From Buxus sempervirens (lineage: Eukaryota; Streptophyta; Magnoliopsida; Buxales; Buxaceae): DNA of 64,000 bases. Positions 24,538 through 34,482 of the stretch are shown here, piece by piece (the stretch's first letter is position 1; the number at the start of each line of letters is the position of its first letter). The translations under genes were made by a program, and so were the position numbers. Where the stretch lies: contig OX387186.1 in the NCBI GenBank assembly GCA_947561395.2, forward strand, positions 46,705,220 to 46,769,219, in the 5' to 3' direction. Under the pieces are notes generated by a model. That model did no database searches. It saw nothing but the letters and a program-made list of their open reading frames with translations, and was not told the origin of the DNA.

Positions 24538-24760
24538 CGGAATGACAAAACACAGTGAACAGCGAAAGCTCACTGTCTCCAAGGGATTTGAATCGCCGGA
24601 GATAGTTACAGTCGCTGGAGAAGAAGCTATTACCGGAGAAGAAGACGTCGTCGGAGAAGAGGAGTTACTGTCGAAGATCAAAAACCGTAAGAGGAGGTAC
24701 GGTCGCAGAGGGTTTGGAGAGGAAATACGAGCAAAAGAAATGGAAGAGATATTCAAGTTC
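24538..24760 (-). other. Probable 5' exon of antisense gene 2
   Basis: On the minus strand a Ser/Thr/Pro-biased, CT-rich stretch ends at a donor-like CCG/GTGAGG (intron from 24537). The next acceptor, TTCGCAG at 23374-23368, abuts the aORF2 ATG. That predicts a 1.17-kb leader intron. It looks like a plant 5' UTR or transit of coding sequence captured from a host gene. The plus-strand frame across it (24509-24937) has no recognised domain. Confidence 0.45.
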
Positions 24761-24821
24761 GCAAATAAAAAGCCCTTAAAACCTGTAGAAGAAGCATGGG
24801 CAACAGAAGCCCGCAAAGGTA

Positions 24822-24890
24822 ATACGGTCATGCACGCCCGTGTTCAAATTGTGGTCATCACTTGCCCGCAATACAAATATGGGCAAACCA
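24822..24890. repeat. Degenerate 28-bp palindrome units upstream of aORF2
   Basis: Units near 24822 (ATACGGTCA / GCCCGTGT) and 24849 (TTGTGGTCA / TGCCCGCAA) are spaced about 28 bp, with a half unit ATATGGGCA near 24878. This is the same motif as at 20200-20306 and 25351-25484, lying just upstream (minus strand) of the probable aORF2 first exon. Confidence 0.65.
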
Positions 24891-25217
24891 GAAAATTGCA
24901 TTTTTCATCATTTTCTCCATACTTTTCAGAAGATTAATGTCTATATTAATTGTAAATTGCAAGAATTGCCACTTTATCCACTTTTGTTTTAAAATTTGTC
25001 ACAAATCTCACTTCATAGCCACGAGTGCTCAATGAGAATAAAGAGGAGGATTTGCCCCTTAAGGTTAAGGACTTTTCAGCAAATCCTCCACACAAATTCT
25101 TTTGTTCCAAAATCATCCTTTTAATCCTTGCAAAGTGCAATTAGTTAGACAAAATATCAAAACGTGCATTTTGTGGGTCTTTTTGCTCTCTGTTAGTAAT
25201 TGGTTCCAATTACCAGC

Positions 25218-25231
25218 AAAGAGGAGGCAGT
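25218..25231 (+). other. Polypurine tract of element A
   Basis: AAAGAGGAGGCAG runs directly into the LTR start TGTAGACACC. The same AAAGAGGGGCAGC tract precedes the element B 3' LTR at 40871-40883. It would prime plus-strand DNA synthesis. Confidence 0.85.
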
Positions 25232-25350
25232 TGTAGACACCCCAAATTGCACTACAAAATGAGAAAATAATTGAAAATATGTAATTAGGATTTGAAACAG
25301 GTCAAAAAAAGTGTAAAATTTGGTCAAACATGCAGTGCCCGTACTTTGTT

Positions 25351-25484
25351 TGCGGGCTGGTCGCGCCCGCAATTTATATACGGGCATGCTGTGCCCGTAT
25401 TAACACTGCGGGCAAGATACACCCGTAATTTATATACGGGCATGCCGTAACCGTATTGAGAATGCGGGCAACACACACCCGCAT
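25351..25484. repeat. Five palindromes at about 28-bp period in the U3 of LTR A
   Basis: Units start at 25351, 25378, 25407, 25434 and 25462. The best unit, 25378-25400, has perfect 9-bp arms ATACGGGCA and TGCCCGTAT with a 5-base loop. Others alternate TGCGGGC / GCCCGCA. The array ends 225 bp upstream of the TATA box. Confidence 0.92.
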
Positions 25485-25709
25485 TATATATACCGACACG
25501 GGGGTTTTTGTGCGAATTTATCCTTTTTTGATTTCTGAGCCTTATGTGCACCCAAATCTCTCTCTGAGAGATTCAAATCCTCTTGTTTATCCATTCGAAT
25601 CCTCTTATTTATCCTCTTTGGTGCAATGGATTGGCATTATCTCTATTTTTAATTCAATCTGAAACCCTATCTTGGCAAACACTGGACCAACCATGCCCCT
25701 GGGTTTGCC

Positions 25710-25717
25710 TATAAATA
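25710..25717 (+). promoter_or_regulatory. TATA box of LTR A
   Basis: TATAAATA lies in the context TTGCC..GAGGGCC, a form shared with the LTRs of E and F. Transcription would start about 30 bp downstream. Confidence 0.75.
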
Positions 25718-27094
25718 GAGGGCCTCTCCTCAAGCAAAGGGTCATTAATTTGAAGTCTGAAAAGCTCCAAGTGAAGAAGGGAATCCCTGCTTTTCTGCTA
25801 TCTCAAACCAGGTAAGTCCCTTTTCTATTTTATTTTCTGTTTTCAATTCTAGAAAGTCTAATTTTCTCCATTGCTGTAGAATAAGGCCTAGTTTATATTT
25901 GTATTCCCAAACCTGCCTCCAAGTACCTCAAGACTCCTCTATAGCCGTAAAACGTGAAGAGAGAGCTAGGGGAAAGGGGAACAGGTGGATTCTTAGAATA
26001 GAACCCTATAATCTGTTCTTCTCTTCTTTTTATAGAATAAGGCCATTGATTGTGTTTGTATTCCCAAACCTACCTCCAAGTACCTCAAGACTCCTCTCTA
26101 GCCGTAAAACGTGAAGAGAGAGCTAGGGAAAAGAGAATAGGTGGATCCGCAGGGTAGACCCCCATGTGCTATAATCTGTGATATGTGGTTTTATTACTCT
26201 ATGGATGTTATGTAAGTGTTTTATTTTGAATCTGGAGGAATCCTATGAATCCAGGTTGTTTACAACATGAGATCCCCACTTCTTTCTATAGTTTGGATTT
26301 TTCACACCTTTGCACCTACATCACTGTTTTCTTGATTTTCTTAGTATTTGGCTAGGATTCTGGATTTACCATGATCTATATGGTAGATCTAAAACCAAAA
26401 GCCTGAAAGTAACCTATAGGGTTTCATGATGTGATTTTGAAATTGTTTTAATCTTGGAGAAAGGATCCTATGGTCTAAACTCTCCCTTTTGATGTTTTTT
26501 CATCAACATGGGTTGAGTGGGGGTTCTATTTCTCCACTAATGAGAGATCCGGATCAGATCTGTACTCCAAATAAATTTCTTCTTCAATGTTTTAATCAAG
26601 AGATTTAATTTCAATCTGGTTTTTCAACTTTTTAATGGTTTAGCCTAAAGCTAGTTTTTCAGGTTTCTCTTTAGGTTGGTTTTCTTTGATTTTTATCGTG
26701 AAACCCTTAGAATGGTATGATCATATTGAAGGTTCTAAATTAATCGGGATATTCATATAAAAAACCATACACTTTTGTTATTTTTATGATTTTTCCTTTA
26801 TTAAGCAAGCCTTCTTTATTTTTAACATGAACAATACCTGGCAACCACCTTGTGTGGATGAATAGGGGTTCCTAACACCTTCCCTTGTTCATAACATAAT
26901 CCCCTTTCCCATCTCCAGTTGTTTTTGTTTTGTATTTTAAATTAGAGTTATTTTTACTCTAATTTCTGTCTCCTTTATTTTATTTGATATTTCGGTGTCC
27001 ATTCACACCTAAACAGAATGGTGTCGACTCTTTGTTTTAATGAATCCCGTGTGATGATTAGGAAGTCATTAAATTGATTTTTCCATGTCTCACA

Positions 27095-27549
27095 GTTACC
27101 CAATAACCCGAATTGGGCCTTGGGCTTGACTTAAGCCCAACATGGATTCCACTGGGCCTTCCAACAGGGCCCATACCAGACCCACTTCCGTAATTGATAA
27201 AAAGATAAAAATCAAATAAAAAGGGGACCCACACCCTCAGCGGTCCCCACTAGACCAAATAAGTGTGCATGCTGGCCTAGGAATTGGATGAGAATTAAGT
27301 TGACTTAAACCAGGGAGACCCACGGGACCCGTCAACCAATGGGGCGGGCTAAGGTGTCTTCAGACTTCCCTAGACGTAACCGAGAACTTGCTCAGATCTC
27401 CAAAAAGCCGCAGACCAGAATAATTAAGCCCGGATAGGTGCCCCTTTTGTATCTGCTTGCACCTCTCAGGCAGTGGCGACTCCAAACAGTCCCAAGGCAA
27501 GCATCATTATGCATGCGCCTCTTGTACAGCCCGAAATCGGGTGCACACA
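27095..27549 (+). repeat. 3' end of element B 5' LTR
   Basis: It begins immediately after LTR A and matches 45402-45855 closely: TTGGGCCTTGGGCTT, ACTGGGCCTTCCAACA, AGCCGCAGACCAGAATAATT. It ends GTGCACACA. The 5' part of this LTR lies left of element A, outside the window. Confidence 0.88.
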
Positions 27550-27552
27550 GCT

Positions 27553-27571
27553 TGGCGACTCCGCTAGGGAC
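27553..27571 (+). other. Primer binding site of element B
   Basis: TGGCGACTCCGCTAGGGAC lies three bases after the LTR end and is the same type as in element A. Confidence 0.8.
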
Positions 27572-29274
27572 CCTCAACCCAGTTGGACCCTGGTTCAAAG
27601 AATCAACTTTGATGGATATAGATCGGTCTAGGTATTACTTGCTGTCTCACCTTAGTGAGATGTGGAATTCGTGTAATTGCGTGATCTGGGGAGTCTTGTC
27701 AAAAGGACGAGATAATTGCCTAAGGAAAGTGGAATTTAAGTGGCTCCCAGTGACCCTCCACTTACCTGGGGACTCTCCCAGAATATCGTATTGCGTGTCA
27801 ATTCTGCATGTCACTATAAAGAGATGGCAGGGAACCCTTTACCAATCAAATATCCAAAACTCACCCAATTAGACACAGCACTCTACCCAAATGCACACAC
27901 GGGCACTCCACCACACCGTGGATGGTTTTTTTTCTTTACAAACTACATGGGGTGACACGCACGAGGGAGTCTGCATGGTTGACCCGATTTAAATGATTGG
28001 ACAAAATGGAATGCCGCTATTCTTCACCAAAACCTAGACCTCTTTAGAAGCCACCCTTCTGTTTCGATAAACTTATATTTGGGATGGTATTAGCCCCATG
28101 CTCCCGTGGCTTGTCAGGGAAAGTAGGGTAAACCCATCTCCCCAGGTTTCTAGATTCCTTAGCGCCACTGGCTTCATGATGTGGTACGCGAGGGTATAGT
28201 ACTTGGCTCAGACCCTTGTACGTAAATGTCTCGGGCTGGGTACCCTTTCCCCACCTATTGTTTCTGATAAACCTCAGCTTTACGAATGCAGTGAGCCATG
28301 GGCCTTGACCCATTGAGTCCCCCGGGAGCACTCTGAGTCCAAATTGGCCTTTTGAGCAGATGAAAGCCAGAAGCAAACCAGATCAAAACAGGGGCAACAC
28401 CCTAGGTCTTGGAATTCTGCTTACCTGCCTTGAAGCAAATTTGTACCCTTCCTCTGGGTTCCCAAAAGCTCTTAAGATGAAATTTTGCAAATTTTGAATA
28501 TCATGTAATTTCTACCCTTGCTGGCAAATTATCAATTCTTTTGGTCTGACACCTAAAAGCAAAGGCAGATGAAAAAAGGCTGATCCGGACTTAGATGTGC
28601 TTCCATACACAAGTATGTCTAAGAGTCGTGCCTCATGGGGCACCAACCTTTTTAGGACTATGCACACACTTTTTAAATTGTACACATTTTTGTTTGAATG
28701 GTAATATTATTTAACTTTTGTTTTAATTTTGTGTACGCATTCTCATGCATCAAGTGCACACTTCAAAGATCATTTGCATAAGTATGCTTTATCAAATCAT
28801 TTCCAAAAGAAAAAAAAAGAGAGAATTCATAAAATTTTCAAAGATCTGCATTGCCTTTGTATATACATCAAACCTGCCTTGGGGCAAAAAGTGGCTCCAA
28901 TTCTTTGTGCTTCAACCAAGTTTCAACTTAATCAAAAAATTTTGAGATCAATTGGTTGTGAACCAGCCCAAAATAATGAATTGGAAAAATTCAAGGACAA
29001 GTTGGATCCTTGCCGATGGCCATCGGTCAAACTAAAGAAAAGAATAAATAAGGGAAAAAGAAAACTGAAAAAAAGAGAAAAAAAAAAAAGAAAGTCAATT
29101 GAGAAATCAACTCTTGTAGTTTCCCGAATCTTGGTGGAAATTAATACTTTGCATTCCCACCATCCCAAATCTTTAATTATTTCTTAGAACTCCCTAAGAC
29201 TAATCCTTTAGAAACCAATGCTCCACAGTTCCGAAATCCAACTAAATAGAAGTCGGCTCCTATGGTTTCCGATC
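27572..29274 (+). other. Element B leader
   Basis: No gene. Bases about 27693-27790 (with GGACGAGATAATTGCCTAAG) match a stretch in the 5' region of the hAT element at 62600-62700. Bases 28050-28380 are ordinary leader. The run 28800-29100 is A-rich. Confidence 0.6.
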
Positions 29275-29775
29275 CCAGAGACTCTTTCTTTACCTCCGAA
29301 GTGGCGGTTCTAATCTTCTACCCTGTCCTCCGAAGTGGCGATCCAAAAAAAAAATCTTTTCTCATGACCTCCGAAGTGGCGGTCCAAAAAAAAAAAAAAA
29401 GGTTTTTTCTCATTACCTCCGAAGTGGCGGTCCAAAAAAAAAATCTTTTCTCATTACCTTCGAAGTGGCGGTATAGAAGAGACTCTTTTCCTTACCTCCG
29501 AAGTGGCGGTTAAAAGGAAACCTCCGAAGTGGTGTTTAAAAGAGATCTTCCCCCTTTACCTCCGAAGTGATGGTTCAAAAATCATCCTTTTTCCTTACCT
29601 CCGAAGTGGCGGTTCGAAAATCAACATTTTTCCTTACCTCCAAAGTGGCGGTCCTTTTCCTTACCTCCGAAGTGGCAGTTAAAAGAAATCTTCTCCCTTT
29701 ACCTCCGAAGTGGCAGTCAAAAACAAACCATCCTTAGGGACTCTCCCCTTGTCTCCGAATGGTGGCTAAAAAGAG
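29275..29775 (+). repeat. Minisatellite upstream of gag in element B
   Basis: A dozen or so units have the core CCTCCGAAGTGGCGGT joined by A-rich and CTTTTTCC-type spacers of varying length (period about 35-55 bp). The core can pair CCG with CGG around AAGTGG. Its position, immediately upstream of gag, parallels the arrays in A (5872-6595) and E (33843-34150), but the sequence differs. Confidence 0.88.
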
Positions 29776-30061
29776 ATCAAATTATCCCCCAGGTTGTTGA
29801 ATGATGATTAAATTGAAAAATCAATCAAGTGGAAATTAACTCTCCAAGTTTCCACATCTCAATCAAATCACAAAAAAATAAAAATAAAAAATATATAAAA
29901 AAATAATAATAATAATAATAAATCTGCATTGGCATACATCAACATGCATTATATTTTGATTTAATCTGAATTCTTTATACTAATTTGTGTTTTTTATAAC
30001 GAAAGGTACCAAGATTGCGTATCGCAGCCCGTACCTCCTACGTTCAAGAAGAAGACTCCAG
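29776..30061 (+). other. Element B leader end with A/T microsatellites
   Basis: Low-complexity AATAAT and AAAAAT runs (29870-29920) come first, then AAAGGTACCAAG at about 30003, the equivalent of the acceptor and GTACC block before gag in A and E. Confidence 0.5.
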
Positions 30062-32476
30062 ATGGATCCTGCTGAAGGACTTGAGCAAGCACTCCATCCA
30101 CCTCCTCAGGAGCAAGAAAAGATGGAGGAACATCCAGTGATCACAGGTCTTAACCAGCAGATGGCCAACATTACGGCCATGATAGCAAACATGATACAGC
30201 GAATGGAAAGGCTGCAAATGCCACCCCAGTTTGTACAACCCCAATAGCAGTTGCCGATACCCCCACAATAGCCGGTACCTCCTCAGGAACCACCAGTACC
30301 ACCCCCACAGCACTTGACTCCTCAACCATTGCCAGTCGTCCCAGAGCAGCTACCGCCTACCATTCCGCAAATGAACTTGCAACCGCCAGAGCAGCCAGTT
30401 CCTCAACCACTACCGGTCCAAGCGGAACATCACTTGAGGATTCTGGCGCCTTTTGTTATTCCAGAACAACAAGTGATGGGGATGGGGCACGAAGTAGAAG
30501 AGTTGCGCCGAGCACAAGAATTGACCAATATGCAGGCCGATTTGCAGGCCCTAAAGGAACACGTGCATAATGCAAATCGAGGTTCTGTGCCAAAAGAAGC
30601 CTCACTGGATAGGTTGAGTTTCTTCCCTGATTTGCAACTTCCACCAAAGTTTAAATGTCTGGATCTTGTAAAATTCGATGGAAGCGGAGATCCGTTGTTG
30701 CATCTCAGAGCATACTATGGAGACATGTGCTAGTATGCACATGACGAGAGGATCATGATCCAATTCTTCCAACGCTCGTTGACAGGATCAGCGCAGAAGT
30801 GGTTTGCTAGTTTGGATAGGAGCCGGATTAGGACGTGGGATGATTTGGTAAGCACATTTTTTGAGCACTTCAAATTTAACACTGAAGTCTTGCCTACTCA
30901 GATGGAGCTACAAAAGATGACCAAGAAAAGTACTGAGTCCATTCGAGAGTATGCTAAGAGGTGGCGGGAGATGGCTGCCATGGTTCAACCTTCCATGCTG
31001 GAAAAGGAGATGGTGACCCTGTTCATCTCAACATTGGGGCATCCCTATTACACACTGCTGGGGCAGTTTTCTGCAAGTTTCGCAGACCTGGTGGTTATAG
31101 CAGACAAGATAGAAGACGGAGTTAAATCCGGCAAAGTTGCAGGATTTCCTGAGTAGAAAAGGAACCCTGTTAGTGGGAGAGGCATGGAAAGGAAAAAAGA
31201 GGACGAGACTGTGAACTACGTCCAGCCAAACAGACCTTTCCACTTTTCGGCATCTGACAGGAGGGAAAATCAGAATACTGGTTAGGAAACACAGGCTACA
31301 AGATGGCCTAGGTGGACCAAAGAGGAATATGAAGCAAGAATGACTAGACTATTTACACCCCTCCCCTATCCGATAGCAGAGCTGCTTCCAACTCTACTAA
31401 AGAAGGGATATTTGCAGAAAAAGCAGCCAACCCACCAGCTGACCAATAATCGCAATTACAACGCTAATGAGCGCTGTGAATATCACATGGGAGCTCTTGG
31501 TCATCATACTAACCGTTACTAGGACTTGAGGCATGATATACAAGATTTGATCAACAGTAAGCGCATCTCGGTCGATCCCCTAGCAACAACTCCTGCAGCA
31601 GGGGTCCAGACTAATCCTCTTCTGGACCATAACAAGGCAACTACTAGTGGGCCAGTAAATCTTGTGAACAATTGTGATGGAAACCAGGGGCAGTTCAACC
31701 CATCCGTACTCATTGGACGGCCAGGTCAGATAATAAGGGTGTACCTCCGGGAGGAAACCATATCACTGGCTGCGGTTGCCATCTTGAAAAAAGATGATGA
31801 AGACACTCCATTTGCTCCCACTAAGGAAGTTAAGGCTGAAAAGGGCTCGGATGTCTACGTCTACGCTCTAGAGGACGACCCTCAAAGCAGTGAAGAGGTC
31901 ATAGGACCACATCACCAGAACAATTGCGGATGGATCAGTGATTCACCATCACCTTCAGCCAGAGAAGGAGCGGGCAGCTCTGCAGGGTTCTGGTATCAAG
32001 ATAGGTCACTTGTCTTAGAATCATCAGTCGATAGCTCAGGAGTCCCTCCTCAAATGTCTGCTAAATGGCCTCTTGATTGCATGTCTGCCACATCAGATAC
32101 GAATATATACTCCCTCACCGATCCACCTTCAACTGGATCCGATTATGACTCCGTCTCGTTTCAGATACGTGAATGGTATGACCTCCCTCATATCACAGTA
32201 GAAGGAGTGCCATCATCTACTCTTGAGCTCATGGATCTGCCTGACCCATACGATAGCCAGGGTGAGAACCCCGAAGACACTTCATCAGAGGAGGAGGATC
32301 TGGATGAAGACATGGAAGATGCAGCGGCAACAGATGAAAGTGATCCAGACAGGTCCATCAATATGATCACGGTTGGTGGGACTAAACCGGAGGAGGTGGT
32401 TGAAGTCGTCAAAGGCAAGTCACCACCTAGGAACTGGAGCTATGTACCCTTTGCAACTCGCAAGGCTGAAATATGA
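30062..32476 (+). pseudogene. gag: Element B gag with long acidic tail
   Basis: A single frame from ATG 30062 to 32476 is broken only by six TAG codons: 30245, 30269, 30731, 31154, 31283 and 31520. Order: Gln/Pro-rich N-terminus; a gag domain (about 30640-31150) with FFQRSLTGSAQKWFASLD, FKFNTEVLPTQMELQ and YAKRWREMAAM; the Cys/His motif CEYHMGALGHHTNRY (about 31480); then about 300 residues ending in an acidic region (EDTSSEEEDLDEDMEDAAAT). No protease or RT motif follows. Restricting the damage to CAG- or TGG-type changes shows the frame was intact at insertion. Confidence 0.88.
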
Positions 32477-32939
32477 AGGGAGGTTTTATTTATTTTGTTT
32501 TAATGCTTTTTGATGTAATTTCCTTTTAATTCTGCTTTCATGTATATTATAAAAAAAAAGGCAAGTGTTTGGTCGGTGATGACATTGTTCTGAGACCACA
32601 CCCTTTGGCAAGACCATGATCATGGAAAAATGCCGAGAAGCTCAAAGGTGTTTTCAGCTGGGTGCAATATACTGTCCCATGAAAACCTTGATTGAGTCAA
32701 AGGCAACCCTTTCTTGATCCATGCCTAAACTTTTCTCCCAAACCCATCCTTGCACTGGGGCGAAACAACCCTAGAGAAGAAACAAAAAAAAAGAAAAGAG
32801 AGAAAATGTCTAAACCAGCTAAGGGCCAAGGTCGGCCTAAATGTCATGTCTTTGAGAAAGGATGAGAGGCCATCCTTCATCCATCATGAAGTTTAAGAAC
32901 CGCTAGTCAAACACTTTGAGCCTGATCGTATTATTCAAA
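32477..32939 (+). other. Element B sequence after gag
   Basis: Noncoding. It contains TTGCACTGGGGCGAAAC (about 32751-32767), like the post-integrase region of element A. This suggests that gag is followed directly by 3' untranslated sequence. It ends abruptly at the truncated gag of element E. Confidence 0.55.
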
Positions 32940-33651
32940 TACCCGTGTTGTGCCTCATCCTCATCATGTCGTACCGGTCTGGCACGATCTCCGAGTTGAA
33001 CTTGTACTGGTCCAAGAAGGCGTCAGCCAAGTCCTTCCATCTTCTGATCCTGCCATGGTCCACGGTGGCAAACCACCTTAGAGCCGACCCTGTCAAACTC
33101 CTTCGGAAAAGTTGGATCAGTATGCCGTCATCCCGGCCAAACTGGCACAAAGCCCTGCAGTACAATTTCAAGTGGCTCATTGGACAGCCCGTGCCATCGT
33201 ATTTATCAAAGTCCAAGCACTTGAACTTGGCCGGTAGGCATACATCTGGGTACATACATAAGTCATCGAAGGTGGTACCTCCGTAGCTGTTTCCCCCCTT
33301 CACCTCCTTGAGTTCTTCCTGAATCCTCTCTATCTTGTGTAGCATTTTTCTTTCCATCTCCTCTCTAGCTTTTTCTTTTTCCATTTCTTTATCATACTCC
33401 ACGGTATTTTCCCTGATCAGAATAGGCTCAGGGACTGGCTCAGAAATGGGTTCAGGCATGGGTTGAGCAGGAGGCGGAATGTAGGCTTGAGGTGGTGGTG
33501 CTTGATTGGAAGTTGAGGCTTGGTTTTGGGCCTGGGCTTGAGCCGCCAGTAAGTCTCCCAGCATCTTGGCTAGTCAGACCACCTGCTCTTGCAGCTGAGC
33601 AAAGTCTTGAGCAAGGACAGTAGCTTGGGCTTGGTTCTCTTCAGTATTCAT
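32940..33651 (-). pseudogene. gag: Element E gag, N-terminal fragment
   Basis: The ATG at 33651 follows the same ACCAG/GTAC block as in A. It has a Pro/Gln-rich N-terminus, a charged coiled coil, then LTGSALRWFATVDHGRIRR and QYKFNSEIVPDRYDMMRM, clearly homologous to A gag at 7300-7460. An in-frame TGA at 33576 falls where A also has a decayed Arg codon. The frame ends after DMMRM at about 32950, where homology stops, so this is a truncation. Confidence 0.88.
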
Positions 33652-33842
33652 TGCTCGGGCTTTGGATCTGGTCAGGGGAGCAATGATTGCAAGTAAGTGT
33701 ACCTGGTTAAGGAAAAGCAAAGAGACATGTCAGCTTCCATTTAACCTGAGTCACACCCCTATAAATGTAGATAAGTAGGTTAGGTGAACACAAGTCCGGA
33801 TTTATTTTTTTTTTCTATATATTTTTTTGTTTGATTTTTGAT

Positions 33843-34150
33843 TGCTGGAATATTCTAGGGCTCCCAAGTGTCCCACAAATGTTTTGATTTGATTGGAAAA
33901 AATAACCAACCAAAGGTTTCTTGGAATATTCTAGGGCTTCCAAGTGTCCCACAAATGTTTTGATTTGATTGGAAAAAATAACCAACCAAAGGTTTCTTGG
34001 AATATTCTAGGGCTTCCAAGCGTCCCACAAATGTTTTGATTTGATTGGAAAAAATTACCAATCAAAGGTTTCTTGGAATATTCTAGGGCTTCCAAGTGTC
34101 CCACAAATGTTTTGATTTGATTGGAAAAAAAAACCAACCAAAGGTTTTTT
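33843..34150 (-). repeat. 76-bp tandem repeat upstream of gag in element E
   Basis: Four copies start near 33843, 33919, 33995 and 34071. On the minus strand each contains a hairpin with 7-bp arms CTTGGAA and TTCCAAG around GCCCTAGAATA (33920-33944). This is the same core as the last units of the element A minisatellite (6480-6595). Confidence 0.92.
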
Positions 34151-34482
34151 TTTTTTGTTGCTGAATTTTCTCAGTTTTCAAGTTCAAAAGCTTGATTGAA
34201 ACATGTTTGAATTGAATGGACATCAAAAAATATGACACCTCAATTTGCCCTAATGAATCTTGAGGGTAAAATGTAGATTTGTGTTTCAAAATTAGGTTAA
34301 ACCCTTAGTGAGCCTTTTTTATTTTTTATTTTTCATTTTTTTTTGTTTTAAATATATATATATTTTTTTACTTGAATTATCTTTCCATATCCTCTTTGGG
34401 TGCTCACAAATTGTTTACAGTGCCTTAGGCATTTTATCTTCAAAAGAATTGGGCTAAAAAAGCAATTTGACCATTTTCGGGC

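Larger units (their letters stand above)
1..27094 (+). mobile_element. Element A: Tat/Ogre-type Ty3/gypsy LTR retrotransposon, left end outside window
   Basis: The element is bounded by two copies of the same LTR (1-1311 partial, 25232-27094). It has a PBS right after the first and a purine tract right before the second. Order inside: leader, gag, protease, RT, RNase H, a second archaeal-type RNase H, integrase, then two antisense genes. The dual RNase H, the DNGSALN protease motif and the antisense ORFs downstream of integrase are hallmarks of the Tat/Ogre lineage. In the last 291 bases of the LTRs (1021-1311 against the 3' copy) I count 8 mismatches, about 2.7 percent, so the insertion is old but not ancient. 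It is nested in the 5' LTR of element B: sequence after 27094 continues B's LTR. Two solo LTRs interrupt it. All its genes are broken. Confidence 0.87.
25232..27094 (+). repeat. 3' LTR of element A
   Basis: It starts TGTAGACACCCC after the polypurine tract and ends TCTCACA; about 1863 bp. Contents in order: five palindromes (25351-25484), a TATA box (25710-25717), a donor-like CAGGTAAGT (25806-25814), two similar copies of a block containing the phrase AGACTCCTCT (about 25860-26000 and 26035-26160), and the conserved 3' end shared with LTRs E and F. Confidence 0.93.

Noticed and set aside
24509-24937. Plus-strand 142-codon frame, Glu/Lys-rich
   Set aside because: No family motif. The complementary strand carries a CT-rich 5'-exon-like sequence with a good donor, and the palindromes lie within the frame.
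25351-25484. Regular ~28-bp palindromic repeats reminiscent of a CRISPR array
   Set aside because: Spacers are only about 5 bp and the units vary; the context is a plant LTR. No cas genes. It is a promoter-associated palindrome array.
33855-34137. Overlapping minus-strand 68-codon frames repeating the same peptide
   Set aside because: These are translations of the 76-bp tandem repeat in the element E leader, not genes.
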